Shown: in pieces, positions 37,118-50,589 of the stretch | Position numbering within the stretch: the stretch's first letter is position 1 | How the letters are laid out: every line of letters starts with the position of its first letter | Assembly (NCBI GenBank): GCA_018340805.1 | Contig: JACMZG010001913.1 | Location: forward strand, 16,736,571-16,800,570 | DNA: 64,000 nt | Origin: Microvelia longipes | Taxonomy: Eukaryota; Arthropoda; Insecta; Hemiptera; Veliidae | Direction: 5' to 3' | Notes under the pieces: generated by a model | The model's database searches: none | The model's input: only the letters and a program-made list of their open reading frames with translations | Told to the model about the DNA's origin: nothing | Position numbers and translations under genes: made by a program

Positions 37118-37445
37118 TTAGTATAGTCTGTCTTAACTTCATTAAGTCACGGGGCCTGCTAAAAGATTTGTATACCGTCTCTTCACCTAAAAATGGGGCT
37201 CTGGGTGTAATCTTAGTATAGTCTTTCTTAAGAGCATCCCCTTTCTTAAGGGCCCCTTGTTTGAATTTTTACAATCTCTTTACCTAAAAATGGGGCCCGT
37301 TTAATCTAAGTATAGTCTTTCTTAAGATTATTAAATTACGGGCCCCTTGATTAAGTTTTATACTATCGATTTACTTAAAAATAGGGCCCCGTTTAATCTT
37401 AGCATAGTCTGTCTTATTACCATCAAGTCGCGGGGCCCTGTGAGG
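37118..37445. repeat. Tandem array, about 105-110 bp unit, GGGCCCC-rich
   Basis: TTAGTATAGTCTTTCTTAAG, ACGGGGCCC and TTTACCTAAAAATGGGGC recur three to four times. It directly precedes repeat C copy 3. Confidence 0.85.
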
Positions 37446-37474
37446 TGTTGCAATTATAAAATTAATGACTTGTA

Positions 37475-37580
37475 ACTTCTAAGGACGAATGAAGTGAGTC
37501 TGAAGTAGGGAGGATGAGCATAGCGAGTCCGATGTAATAAAGAAAAGTTCAGAGGTCCGAGGCACCCCGTACCCGATTAT
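37475..37580 (+). repeat. Dispersed repeat C, copy 3
   Basis: GGACGAATGAAGTGAGTCTG, GATGAGCATAGCGAGTCCGA and GAGGCACCCCGTACCCGATT match copies 1 and 2. It follows the GGGCCCC array directly. Confidence 0.75.
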
Positions 37581-39474
37581 GTGTTGTTATAATATAATAT
37601 ATATTGCCCTTTTTATAACCCTTTTTTTTAAATTGTTAATTGGCCCTAGCAGAATAATTTATGATTAATATTAATTTAATAATTATTATCTTGATTAGAG
37701 ATAATGTGGTACTTTTTAAAATTAATCTTTTTCAAGGTTTGATTAAACCTCTTAAGGAACTCCCATGGGCCGCAGTTGGTAGGAAGGCCTATGTAATTTT
37801 ATTATGCTGATTCATCAATAAAATGAAAACATAAAAAACTTAGGTTTCGCGACAACTAGTAACACCATTCCCCATATTCTCTTGATTTTGAATATATTTA
37901 TAGATATTTTTGCCCTTAATTCTCTTATTTTCTTTCGTTTGCATCTTTTAGATGGCTAGTTGTTTTATAATTTATAAATTAATTGTCGTTTTAAGTTTAG
38001 CTTAAACTAGCCTCCTGAGTGGTTTTCGCAAAGTTGTCTGTCTGTGTGTGAGTGTCTGTTATCATCGTAGCGCCCAGTGTATTTATGCTAAAGAGTTTAA
38101 ATTTTGTACAAAAATCAGTCTATTGCTTTAGTTGTGCCATACAAAAAATAATTTTTGTATGGCGTCATTAACTTACGATAATGACTCAACAAAAATTTCG
38201 AAAAATTTTAAAACACATAAAAATGATGCAATCTAATTTGCACGCATGTAGCCATGTATAAGACTAACATATGTGCTAAGTTTCGTCTTATTATCAGCAT
38301 TAGTTCAATTTTTATCGAATTAAGACAATCGGCGTTAAAGCACTAAGTGTCAATAACTGAAAGTTGATCAGAAGGTAACATAAGAAGGCTTTAAAATTGT
38401 TGATCTTTCTGTAAAATTATTCTTTCAATAAATTTATAAAAAAATCGAACGAAACAAATTTACAGTTCGAAACGAAACAAATATCAAGAGGTAATAATGC
38501 TATATTGTTTTCTTAAAAGAATAAAAGCAAAAAAGAAACTTTAATATAAGGTTATTTGAGTGCATAAACTGGTTTTACTTTTTGTATGTTTTGGGACGGG
38601 CTATCTTCCCTGAGGACTCGTACAGACACGGGACGGAAGAAATGAAATACCCTGACCTTGGTCAACGCTTGCCGCATTGAGCTTCATAATTGGGGAGTTC
38701 GGTTTTTATTTCTCATTTTATGTTTATAGTTTTTTTTATACTCACCAAAAAAAACATTCGCGGGAAGTTTTTTGAAGTTTCAAAACGAGTTCCCCTAGGT
38801 TTTTATTTTATATTATTTTGTTTCAATAGCTATATATAGTGCAAGTTAATGAACTCTAATAAAAATCTCCCTCTCTTAAATAAAACTTGCGCGAAATCCC
38901 TTCACATACAACCTAATTACTCGCAATACTCTTCAGTGTTAGTAACAACTCAGGTATGATAAAAGATAAAAACCCTACAATTATAAAAAGTAATTTGTTA
39001 ATTTTATAATTGAATACTCAAGACAAGAAGAACAGACAGGAAGTATTTAAATAGTAATTTTTCTTACCTTCTTTAACAACTTCTTGAAGAAGTGAACTAT
39101 ATAATTTTATAAACAGACCAATGTGTTATAAAAATAGAAATTAACAATTAAAATTAAACAAACTTAATTGATTTTAGCTTTTAGTAAAAATTAACGCCTT
39201 GCAATAATTTTCTTTAACTTTAAGATTATTGTCGCCACTTTAGAATTTACTTGGAGCGTAACGGTTGTCACTACCACTTGAGATAGTTCCCACAGGGGTT
39301 TTCCCTGATAAGACGCAAGGCTCTAAAAAAGCAATTTCATTACTGAAATTAACTTTTTTAAGGAAGGTAAAATCTTTTGGTCGCAATTAAAAACAAAGCT
39401 AAAAGGTTGCACGTATCACATGCAATGGGCTTTAAAGAAATGGTGATCAAAATCCTTTTTAGGGTGGAAAAACA
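37581..39474. other. No gene seen outside repeat B
   Basis: Around repeat B copy 2 the sequence is AT-rich. 38590-38700 and 39240-39330 are GC-richer but unrecognised. Confidence 0.35.
38008..38345 (+). repeat. Dispersed repeat B, copy 2
   Basis: Shares GTTATCATCGTAGCGCCCAG and TTTTGTACAAAAATCAGTCT with copy 1, then continues with GCACGCATGTAGCCATGTAT and CTTATTATCAGCATTAGTTC, which resemble the leaders of repeat C at 24240 and 40880. Confidence 0.7.
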
Positions 39475-39650
39475 AACATTTCCTCATTTATACCACATAG
39501 GAAAAGTAATGTGTTACAAAAAATTCAACATTGGGATTTCACCTGAATTATCCGTTTTAGATGTCTTTATGACAGCCTGAGAAGTTTACCAAAAGTTGTC
39601 TATCTGTATTTATTCCAGGATATTTACGCTAGAGAGTTGAAAACTTAGAA
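39475..39650 (+). repeat. Dispersed repeat B, copy 3 (partial)
   Basis: Has TTCCTCATTTATACC, AATTATCCGTTTTAG and the AAGTTGTCT-GTATTTA segment in the order seen in copy 1. It ends in the (TA)n tract at 39655. Confidence 0.65.
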
Positions 39651-39654
39651 TATA

Positions 39655-39767
39655 CTATATATATTATATATATATATATTTATATATATATTATATATAT
39701 TATTTTATTTTATATTATATCTATATATATATATATATATTAATTATATTATATATATATATTATAT
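39655..39767. repeat. (TA)n microsatellite
   Basis: TA repeats with TTTTATTTTA interruptions between repeat B copy 3 and an inverted-repeat element. Confidence 0.9.
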
Positions 39768-40225
39768 GAAGGACACAGTAACACAATGTAATTCCACTGA
39801 TAAACGAAAGCCGGTTGACTGGTGCACTTAAGTAATGCTGCAACCTGACAACAAAACATTATTTAAATATGTGTCATAAATATCTATTTAATGAAGAAAG
39901 ATCGTAAAACAATAAATAACTTAAACACCTGCTGAGTATTTAATAAAACCGGTCTTAGACGGCAAAAGGGCGGCGGAATACAAGAATCTACATTTAGTGA
40001 ACGAGGACTACTTTTAATATAATTTTAATAAATACGTTAAACTACTATTTAAAAAGGCTTTAAGTATTGTAATGCACCGATATTTGTATTAGTATTTTTT
40101 GAATAATCAATCATTAATTAATAATAGAACAACTTTTTTTAGAAAATTGTATATTGTTAGGGTGGCAGCATTACTTAAGTGCACCAGTGAACCGCCTTTC
40201 GTGTTATCAGTAGTGCTCCTTCTAT
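39768..40225. mobile_element. Inverted-repeat element next to a (TA)n tract
   Basis: Arms of about 60 bp share ACTGGTGCACTTAAGTAATG perfectly and extend outwards to GAAGGACAC and its counterpart GTGCTCCTTC. The element is about 458 bp, non-coding, and lies between a (TA)n tract and a full hAT MITE. Both edges are in TA-rich sequence, so the target duplication cannot be read. Confidence 0.75.
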
Positions 40226-40280
40226 ATATAGTATTTTCTAAGGTTGAAAATTAGTACAAAAATCAATCTTTATGTCAAAT

Positions 40281-40789
40281 CAAGGATTTTAAATAAAGAG
40301 GATGACACATTATGGAACTTTCCTGACCCCATGGACATTGTATGAGATAAAGAAATAGTAGCAAACTTACCTTCCTACGGTTATAGTATAAAGGCGCGAA
40401 ACGAAGGATATGTAATAATGATAAGTAGTGTTTGCTCCTCAAATTTCATCTGTGCTAGTAAGTTGTGGTTTTAGTTAACTTTGGTGCTTGTTAAGTCAAT
40501 TAAAATGAAACAGTTAATAAAAGAAAAGATATTTCTTTGCACTATTTGTTTATAACCTTCCCAAAAAGCAGAACAACTGGAAACCATCAAAAGGTAAGTT
40601 TGCCTCTAAATTTATTACCTGCGCAGTTAATGTACTGATTGTAAGCATGCGTAGTTCGTATTAAGCATGCGCAGTTTGTTTTTGACATGTTTTGTGACGG
40701 ATTCTTCTCTATTTCTTTGTTCTTGATGGGGTCACTTTGTTATACTGCAAATTATCTAAATGTGTAATCCTCTTTATGGAAGATCCTTG
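40281..40789. mobile_element. hAT-type MITE, second full copy
   Basis: Same family as the copy at 13711. The termini are CAAGGATTTTAAATAAAGAG and the inverse of CAAGGATCTTCCATAAAGAG, with the internal CTGACCCCATGG and GATGGGGTCAC blocks conserved. The flanks TGTCAAAT (40273-40280) and AGTCAAAT (40790-40797) match at 7 of 8 positions, so this is an older insertion with one mutated base in the duplication. Length is 509 bp. Confidence 0.9.
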
Positions 40790-40849
40790 AGTCAAATTGG
40801 ACAGAAAAATATTTTTTAATGACGACAATAACGACATTATTGTGAAAAC

Positions 40850-41035
40850 TCGGAAAAATGTTTCGATAGATTTGAGACTTGGCACGCATGTAAGTCATAC
40901 ACAAGATTAACATTATGTTCAAATTTTCATATCATTCATGTCCTTTTCATATTCTAAAAAAGAGTGAAGCGAGACTGAAGTAGAGTGAATGAGCGTAATG
41001 AATCCGATGTGTTGAGGAAAGAATTCTCAATTATG
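40850..41035 (+). repeat. Dispersed repeat C, copy 4
   Basis: GATTTGAGACTTGGCACGCA leader, then AAGAGTGAAGCGAGACTGAA and ATGAGCGTAATGAATCCGAT. It lies just after the full hAT MITE at 40281-40789. Confidence 0.65.
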
Positions 41036-43620
41036 AGTGTTCACTTTGTTTTGTCATCAAATATTAATGTTTAACTAATGAATCAGTTAAAGATTTATAA
41101 ACAAAATTCAGTAAATCACCTTAAAGGGGCATCACCCAAAGTGCCAAGTGTTGCGCTTCGGGAAGATATCTTTTCCTTCCCGATAACTCGGGCTACTAAA
41201 TCCCTCTTCACTAAACTAAACTAAATCTTGTTATAATAAAATGTGTATTCGTATTAATAAAATTACAAAGAAAATAAAAAAAATCTAAATAAGTTTGATT
41301 GAAGATATTTTGGATGCACCCTCATTAGCGTTTATAGACAATTAAAATAAGAAGATAAACAAAAACTAATTACAGAATAAAATGTTTTATTTTTACTTTT
41401 GTCTTATTTTATATTTCTTTATTTTATAATTCGTAAATTCTTTTTTTTTAAGTAATTTATAAAGAAATTAACAAAAAAAACTTTAATGTTATTTTAAATG
41501 TTTATTATATGCATTGTTTTATAATTATTAACGATATTTTTTTTTATTATACATATACAATAATTTTATTTTTTTATATATATAATAAACAGTCTCATTT
41601 GTTATAAATTTTTAAAAAAGAAACAACTATTTTCATTGAAAAAAAAAACAAATAATTAACATTAACAAAGAAAAATTAAAATGAAAATACGTAATTTCAT
41701 TTTATTTTTTTTAAAGATTTTATGCTTATAAATCTATTTTTAGATTTTACAATAGTATAACTAACATTTATTTAAATTACTAGTTACATTATGAATGAAG
41801 AGAATACAAAATTATAAAAAAATGAGAACAAATGAAATAAAACAATATAATACAATGTAAATTAAGCTTTTGTAAAAAGCATAGAGAGTACGTGAAGTTT
41901 GTAAAGTACAAAGTAGACGATTTGTGAGTTTAAATTATTCTTAAAACTTTAACTGGTTTTATTAAGTTTATAATTAACAATATAAATCTTAAGTATGATT
42001 AATCATCGTCAAGTCTAAGGTATAATTAAGAACGGAAATCTTTTATGATAATTAATAAAATATTACTAAATTTGAATTACAGGTAGACAGTTCGGTTAAT
42101 AGCTTGCAAGTATCAAACTATTTGTAAACGCGATATTATTTGTCATAATTTTTAGCATTGATTATTTTTTTTTGGAAAACTTAAGGTCTAAAGTACCTTG
42201 TTTGTTTATCTAGGGGTGGTACAGAATGTGGATGTGTCATATAAAAATAGTAATATACAATATATATATATATGGAAATATAGCACACAGAGATAGCAGA
42301 CACGTGAAATCTTAAAACATAAAATCAGACCATACGAAAATTTACAATCCGGCACTAAGTTAACTATAACTAGTCCTACTAGTAATCATTGGAATGAGAT
42401 AGAACTGTCATCTCAATGTACTTATATCTCTAGGTAAGTTATAAATAATCAATATTCAATCTTTTGATCGTTATGAGTTAAAATCACCAAAAAATATAAG
42501 TCGAACCACTTGGTTTAAGTAATTTTGAAATTATATAAATGTTAAGTCCTATAAAAACTTTAAGTAAGAAGTGGAAAATAAAAATTATGTAAATTGTTTT
42601 AGAATAAATCTCAAATAAACTTAAGAGAGTAATTTTTTACAAAACTGCCCTCAATAAAGCAATATAAAATTAAAGATGAAAAGATAAAATGTAACATAAG
42701 AATAACAAAGAAACTAAGTAACACTATTTAACAGTTAAAAACAATAACTAAAATAATTTGTCACATTAAAAGAGACAAAAGCAAATGAAAATAAGAATAA
42801 ATCTGGAAATTAATTAAATAATGACAAAAAAGAACAAACAGAGAAGTATAAATAACAAATAACTTTTATGTTACACTAGATTGCTACATTAATTGTTTGC
42901 GGTTAAAATAACAAATATAATTAAACAGCAATTATATATATCCAAATTTAGTTGTATTTAAGTTTGGAAAATAAAAATAATTTTAAAAAAATAAGAGAAT
43001 ACGAAAAAGAAAAGTATAAGTTTACAGAACATTACTATAACATTAATATTATTTAAAACAATAGTTTTCCTATTTATCTAGTGAAGTAGGTAAAGAAAAG
43101 TTAAATTATAAAATTGGTGTAAAGCTAAGGAAATACAAGCAGTAATATAACAAAATGATTGACATAAGAAAATTATTGGTAAGTGAATATAACAGTAACA
43201 TGCAACACTTATCTTCACTGTAGTATATGTAATTTATGAAATACTGATACAACTTTGGCAATAATGCCACACACTAACAATTTACAGTCAGTGTTGCCAA
43301 TAATCACAAGTGACAAGCATTTAAAATGTATATACACACATAACAAATCAACGATTTCGTTAAAAGAATTTACAAAAAGAAGTCTAAAAACATTAATAAA
43401 TTGAAATAAGTAAAAAACACGCAACAGAAGAGGAACGTGTTGGAGGTTTTTTCATCTATTCACTGTGGTCATAGAAGTAATAAAATTTAGAGGCTTTGAA
43501 ATGAAAGGAAGTATCATGAAGATATTTCATGTCAAGAGAACTTGCTTTGCAAAGCTATAGCTATTTATATACTACTTTGATATCTACTTAGCATTAAGTA
43601 TAGCGTTATTTACAAGTAAT

Positions 43621-43695
43621 ATTAATCAAATTTATAAGAGTTTTAAGGTACACCAAAGACCATGTTATGTATATTTATTACGAAGTGGGATTTAG

Positions 43696-43764
<69 letters not shown>

Positions 43765-43825
43765 AGTTTTAAGTACACAAAGACCATGTTATGTATGTTT
43801 ATTACGAAGTGGGATTTAGGTGGTG

Positions 43826-43857
<32 letters not shown>

Positions 43858-43866
43858 TATATGTTT
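43621..43866. repeat. Duplicated block linked by (TA)n tracts
   Basis: A block of about 65 bp (AGAGTTTTAAGGTACACCAA to CGAAGTGGGATTTAGGTG) is followed by a (TA)n tract, repeated as AGAGTTTTAAGTACACAAAG to GATTTAGGTGGTG, and followed by a second (TA)n tract. Confidence 0.9.
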
Positions 43867-46800
43867 GTATGTATGTTATATGTTTATTAAACAAGTATCT
43901 TTTAACTGTAGGTAATTGTTGGTTGAAAAGAATAAATTTGAAGCACACTTCATTGTTTCAAATAAAGTTCATAAGCTCAATAAAAATATTTATCTCGGGC
44001 TGGTAAAAGTTGGGCAGTACAGCTTCTAACTTACAAGTTAACTACCATCGCTTTTATACCCTTGAGAAAATTAAATTAATGTTAAACGGTATATATCACA
44101 ATTATTTTTAAATAGTGCACTTGATACCGAATCACTTATAAAAAGCTTTAAAATTTTTTCCCCGCTAATTTAAAGTATTGTTTTTGACAATCAAGAAACA
44201 TTTCCTAATAAAAAATATCAAAAAAATAAAATTATTTATGAAATAATAAACTGGAGTTCTTTTTTTTCACAGTTAGAACATCAACCGAAAGTGTTTATCA
44301 ATCAATAAAAAAGTTATCCTAACAAAGTTAGTGCTTCAGCAATTTATCTATTTATACTATCCCATCTAAAACTTTTATAATTTGATTAATACCATATTTC
44401 ACTGGATAAAAAGGAAGTATATATTGGGGTTAAAAGGTTTCCATCTATCATTTCGTAAATTTTATACCACTTAAAAAAATATTGAAAAATAAATTTAAAT
44501 AATGTAATTATTGTATACGATTTTTTTTAAGTAAAAGGAATTTAAAAAAAAATCTTTAATTAAAAGCGTAATTTACTGATAAAATTCGCTAAAATTGTTT
44601 CGTTTTAAATTTAAAACGTTTGATATTCCTCGAAAGTTTTTTTTTTTCAAATTGTTATTTTATGTACATATATATTTTAAACATTACAAGAACAAAATAT
44701 AAATCTATTTTTCCAACTCTATACATAAATACATTAAAATTTTGAATTTTGATTTTTTTTTTTTCATAATCCATATAATTTTTATTGAACGCACATTGAA
44801 CACAGCTTAATAACATTTATGAACACGTGACAGTACATATATATAAATTTTATGTCTCTTTTCTTTAAATGAAGTCAAAAATTAAAAAATAATAATAAAG
44901 GTGTTACTTTACCTTCATTACAGTAATTAAAAGTTTAGAAGAAATTAATAACATTTGATGATAATTTTCCTGCTAAGATAATTTAACAAAACTTTACAAC
45001 TGTAACACCACTATTAAGCTTTTTATTAATAAGAATAAAATGAAAATGGAACACAATAAAAAACTTTTTTTTAGATTTATTCCCTTAACTTTCTTTTTAA
45101 TCTTATAAGTTATACTTGCTCATCTTTTTACTTTTAAAATTCGTTATTTATGTTACTTTTTGTAGACTGATGATGATCAGATGTAGGCTTTTAGCGTAGA
45201 AGCTGTAAAAGTAATTAAAGTAAATTAATTGGTAATTTGGTGGTTCAAATCTAATCTTCTTAATTATATGCTTTTAGTGTAGGGACAGTGTTGTTAATTT
45301 ACCTAAAATAATAATAATAATAATTAAGTAAAGAGACTTGGAGAGTTTTAGTAAATAGTTTTGGATATTTATCTAATTTTCTTTCTTTTATTCTGGCGGT
45401 TTTCTTAATTTACATGTTATTTTTAATTAAATTCTTTTTAGGATATAGGCCGCATTGTTTATTTATTTGATTGCCAAAAAAACAGTCTATTCAATAATAT
45501 GAAGTATCTCCTCTTTTAAGCAAAAGCTTATGCGAGCGAAAATCTATATTGAATACCTGCGACACAAGATATTTTAGCTATCGTCAACGGAAAAATCACG
45601 TTTGTTGTGCTGTTTTTTCATTAAAATATAAAGTCTGTTGAAGCCCTAATTGGTTGGAACCAACCAAAGTTTTTATTGGAATGAAACATTCAGTTAAGCC
45701 ATATGTTCTTTCTCTTAGGGAAGAACTTAGGGCTTAGTTGCTCTGTCATAAGTTGTAAGCCCTGTTTTTATCTCACGCTTATCAAGAAATAAGTAAATAG
45801 AATAAGTGAGAAAGGAACTACATAGATCCCGAATAGAAATTTTAATTGAGTCTTCTAGTCTTAAAAATAAATTTCTATAGAAAAATGAAGAAATATTTTA
45901 ATTTAAAAATAAATAAAATATAACAATTAGAGTTGATATCTTGCTTTTGATTTTATAAGCTCAATTACTCTGATAATCACATTATTAGGCAACATCATAA
46001 TCCAAACCAGAGATATAAATAAAAAATAAATACATATTTATATTTTAATAATTATATAACATATTTTTTACGCAAATTTATTCGTAAAAATACTTGGAAA
46101 ATGTTGAAAATTAATTAACATGTTTTGTAACCTTTTATACAGAAAAGTCTTAAAGCCAGACAAACTTTTAAGGGCTTCCGTAAAGTATTTTGGGAGTAAT
46201 AAAGGTCAAAAAGTTTAAACTTAGTTAAGTTAGCAGGGTTGGTGTTGGATTTCTCAGACTGTAGGGTTTAACACGCATAACTAACCGCTTTTCTCCTGTA
46301 ATAATGCATCTATTTATTATTAATAAATTTATTTACTGTTAATATATTGATTTATTTACGGTATAATAAAAATTGTTGATTTAGTAAGAGTATAACAACA
46401 ATAACAAATAAATTAAGTAAATGAACGTAAAAATTAATATTGTCGTTAACAAGCGAAATATTACATTCTATTTTCTTTTACATGTTTATCGTGTTTTAAT
46501 TTAAATTAATTCAGTTCTTGTTCAAACTAGCATACTAAATTAGAGGAAAAAAATAAAATAGATACATTAAAATTATATTTCTTATGTGACTTATATCCAC
46601 AGAATTGAAAAGTACATACATCGTTATTTTTTTAAATTGAAATATTTAAAGATAATATATATGATTATGATTTGATTAATTTTATATTTTGTAAGCTTAT
46701 TTACCCTTTATTTTTAAAGAATTTAAAATAAAGAGCCATCAGAATGAAATTAAAAAAATGTCTATTGGAATATGAAATAATAATTATAAATAAAAAAAAT

Positions 46801-49145
46801 TAAATAAAACATAATTTTTGACTTCAAGTAAGAATTAAAGAATCTCTACAATAAAACATTGCAAACATAATAATTAGAATTTTTTTAATAAATGTAATAC
46901 AATATTTAATTAAATTTTGACTTTTATTAAACAAAAACCAAATATATTTTTCATTAAATTTACACAGAAAATACAAATTATTTTTTATATTAATAATTCG
47001 TAAAAAAGATAGAGGTTTATATTTAATCATACATGAGTTTATAAAATTTACAATTTTTAATTTTTTTCAATATGATTTGTAAATATTTAAATGTATACGT
47101 TTCATGTTATTCAATTGTTTTGTTTTTTGCTTGATCAACAAGCGATTTAAAATATAAAAATAAATTTAATAGAATTGAAAAGTACAAAATCATTGCAAAT
47201 AAAACTGATACAAAAATAATTTAATTTAATTAAACAAAACAGTAAGGATTTAAAGAATTTAAATTGAAAAGTGAAACAGCAAAAGAGTAATAAAATAAAA
47301 TAAACAATTAACAGTAGAATTTAACAAACAAACATAAAAATATGTTATTAAAAATGGGAGTGAGCAGTCAAAATCAATAAGTCACGAATATTAAACTAAA
47401 TTTTAAACAAGTTGTTAAAATTTCTGTTAAAAACTTGAAAAAAGTAAATTCTTTACACAGAAATTAAAACCAAAAAAAACATTATACTGTAGTAATTTAT
47501 CCACAGTTATAATATATTATTTAAAATGGTAAAAATAAAAATAACATAAGAGGAATAAATAAACGCGAAGGAAAAGCGTACGTGGTATTTTATTGAAAAA
47601 GAAAAAAAAATGGGAGTGGGAGGTATAAAAGAAATTTTGGGAAAGGGTCAAGCAGTTAGTAAAAATGGTTATAGATAACGCTATTATAGGTATAGATACT
47701 TGTTATACGTAAAGGAGGTTATATAGGGCCGTTCTTAAATTTTATTTGACACATAATTGTATGAGAGACACCTACATTACATCTAGGAACTGTTCCGACA
47801 TTCGATATACGTCATTATTGGCTCCAAGTTCGTCACGTCTAACTTAACGAACTCAACGCAACGAAACAGAAGGGAAATGATATTATTTTGAGTCATCAAT
47901 ACATTCCTAAGTGTCTCTCGCACAAATGTACTGTGTCAACTATTCACGTTTTGCCAAACTCGGTTGTATCAAATTGTAAGTGTTACTAAAGTTTGAAAAC
48001 GACTTATGTATAGTATAATATATTATATAGGGATATGAAAGTCTTACCTTAATTTAATACGTTCCAACATCTGACATACTACCCTTTTAAAAAGAGTTTT
48101 ATATAAAAAAACTTTGAAACTGCAAAACAAAAGCAATTGAGTCTATTTTGTCCTTCTGTGATAACTTTAAGATAAATAAAACAGAATAATAGCATCAAAA
48201 TAATAGTATATTGCTAAAAATAGCACGTGCTAAACACATCGAGCTCTGGTATAAATCCTACTGTAAATAGCATGATTTATATCTACCAATATTGGACCAA
48301 AAGCAGGAAAAATATCGGGAAAACTATGTCAATAATTATAATATTTAAATAAAGAATTCGTTTTCCGTTACATTCCAATTGATATTGAATAAGTTTGTTT
48401 AATTTAAAATTATTAAAAAATATATAAAAAGTAACTAAAAAACTACATCACTTTAAATGCTTTTTATCACTCAACAAAATTTTGAAAATTAAAATAAAGT
48501 CTATACATTGTATTAAATTAAAAATGGCAAAAATATACTAATAAAAAGAAAAAAAAATAAGTGAGTTCAATATTTTCCACAATAACAAGTATCCCCTTCC
48601 TTAAAAGACAAAGTAGCTAATTTAAATTGCTTGTTATAATTAATAAAAGGGGATATAAATAATAAATTTAAAAAAATAAACAATAAATTAATAAAAAATA
48701 ATTGTAACAGAACCATAACGTAAGTTTTGATCAAAATAATAATCAAGAAATTATATTTCATATAATAAAACTATGAAGTATATAAAATAAAATCCTACCT
48801 TCCTTTATAAAATTTACAATTTTTTTTCAAGTCATTTCCTTATATTTTTTTTACAAAATTTTTATTTTTTAAAAAATTATTTGGTTTTTTTAAAAACCAA
48901 TAAAAACGAAAGTAATATAACGAAATTAATGATAAAATCAATTTAAAAATATTAATAATAGAAATATATATTTTTTCCTTAAAATTTATATACACAAAAT
49001 TAAGTCCAAATATGTGTAAAAATAAAAAAAAAACGAATTTGAAAAATACAATTTTTAAGAAAATTTGTACAATTATTTTTTTATTATAAAGACTAGAACT
49101 TTCTACGCTTCTCAAGCTAGAAATTATTTGTTGCACACGATTTGT

Positions 49146-49151
49146 TTTATT
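49146..49151 (-). terminator. First candidate polyadenylation signal downstream of E93
   Basis: AATAAA on the minus strand (TTTATT on plus) lies about 190 nt after the E93 stop codon, and is the first such hexamer there. In DNA this AT-rich the hexamer occurs often by chance, so a much longer 3' UTR is equally possible. Confidence 0.25.
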
Positions 49152-49342
49152 CTTTTTTAAATAAAGCACCAAAAATATAGGGATTAAATAATTTTTCTTT
49201 AAATTTTTATATCAAGGAAAGTATAGTTTTTCTTATTATTTTAAGGTATCTAATTTAAGTGTATAATGAATATTTGATTTTAGATATAATTGAAGTGATA
49301 TTGATTTCTTTTGTTAAATGTGAGCTCTGTTTCTTTTTGAAT

Positions 49343-50589
49343 TTATGTAGATTGGTTGTTATCACAGGCACTTGATGTTTGGGGCTGAGGCGAGGGAGAG
49401 CGAGAAGGTGTTGGATCTTTCACTAATTGATCCAGTTGAGGGGTAGCGGGTGGTTTTGATAGATCAGAAAGCGGCTCCTCCAGAGATGATCTAATTATAC
49501 CATCAAGGAAAGAGCCGTTCTCTCCTGAACCGTCGTATAACTGTTCTGCTACTCTACGGGCAGCATTGGTTAACCCTGCCGCTGCCGCCGCCGCGGCAGA
49601 CGTAGAAGCTTGCTCTTCCGATAACCTTAATAAATTAACTGGTGAAAAGAATTCCGGTCTGGAATACGCGGATTCTAAAGCAGCAGGCCAGTGAGGAGGC
49701 CAGACAGGCCAGCCGGGGTACAGTGCAGGGTCCAATAACCCACCTATTTTCAGGCCGTTTGTAGGAGGAGGAGGAAACCTCGGTGGTCTCCTAACAGCTA
49801 ACTGCGCAGCTGCTGTCCTCTTATCAGCTTCTTCTTTTCGTTTTATTTCCTCTTGTAATGCGTTCTGCAATTTAGGTTCTCTCTTTCTAGGCCTCATTAA
49901 ATGTTTCTTTGACTTTATATTCTAAAGTAGAATGGGGAACTCCGTAGTAGGAACCTGCACGGTGAACCGACATTTCACCTCTCTGAACAGCCCTCACAGC
50001 TTCAACGAGACTATCTCTATCATAGTTACGATATTTTCCTCTCTTAGGTCTTGTTCCTTTGCCACCGGCAGCCGCGGCAGCTGCAGCAGCAGCGGCTGCG
50101 GATTTGCTGGAGGACGCCTTCTTTTCCTCGTTATTATTGAGGCCGTGTCTCAATGAAGGCGATGTCGGGGGAGATCCTTTAAGAGATGGTATTCTTATTT
50201 CATCTAATCTTCTCTCCTCGGCAATCATATTCCTAACAGCCTCGGGCATGCCATCCCTGTCTCTCACCATCCTATCTAAATGAGGTAACACATTGTTTCC
50301 TGCCAGTCTAACAACGTCCTCGACGGTAAAAATGGGTTTTCTTAAAACACCTAAAACCTCTTTTTCTTCCTCATCCTCTTCTTCATCCTCCTCAACTTCT
50401 TCCTCCTTGTCTCGTCTTTCTTGGCTTAATTTATACACTTTATTTCTTAAAGTAGATCTAGGAATACCATAAATAACAGCAGCCCTTCTAGTTCCTAACT
50501 TCCCACTTTGAATGTCTCGGAGAGCAGCTTGAAGTTCTTCTTCGGTGTACGTCCTCCTCCCAGGTACAGCAGACAATCTCGGCTTGGCC
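49343..50589 (-). CDS. Eip93F: E93 / Mblk-1 transcription factor, terminal coding exon (contains a 2-base frameshift)
   Basis: This exon encodes the DNA-binding and C-terminal part of E93, the ecdysone-induced nuclear factor that specifies adult development in insects. The first Pipsqueak-type helix-turn-helix lies at 50561-50427 (begins [20 protein letters not shown]). An acidic Glu/Asp run and an alanine run follow. The second domain lies at 50045-49905 (begins [20 protein letters not shown], ends STLEYKVKE). After KVKE the reading frame shifts: family members read [14 protein letters not shown], and the MRPRKRE part is present in the next frame starting at 49897. Restoring two bases would give exactly 415 codons plus the TAA stop at 49343-49345. 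The C-terminal part is proline-rich, then alanine-rich, with [16 protein letters not shown], a PLSDLSK motif that resembles a second co-repressor site, and a Ser/Pro-rich tail. The exon opens after an AG acceptor at 50591-50590 in a phase that fits the upstream exon. Identification is firm; whether the frameshift is real is not known. Confidence 0.93.

Larger units (their letters stand above)
41230..49342 (-). other. Extremely AT-rich stretch 3' of E93, likely 3' UTR plus flank
   Basis: About 8 kb of low-complexity A/T-rich sequence with poly-A and poly-T runs. I saw no TIR element, tRNA-like module or long minisatellite here, only (TA)n tracts at 43.7-43.9 kb with a small linked duplication. 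A more complex island lies at about 47640-47960. Open frames such as those at 43215-43424, 46824-47030 and 48840-49172 have the Phe/Ile/Lys/Asn bias of random AT-rich DNA and match nothing I know. Confidence 0.5.

Noticed and set aside
48840..49172. 110-codon hydrophobic frame downstream of E93
   Set aside because: Phe/Ile/Lys runs reflect AT-rich sequence; it lies in the likely 3' UTR or flank and lacks a recognisable membrane-protein family.
49932..50283. Plus-strand frames opposite the E93 exon
   Set aside because: They are antisense shadows of the Pipsqueak-domain and alanine coding sequence.
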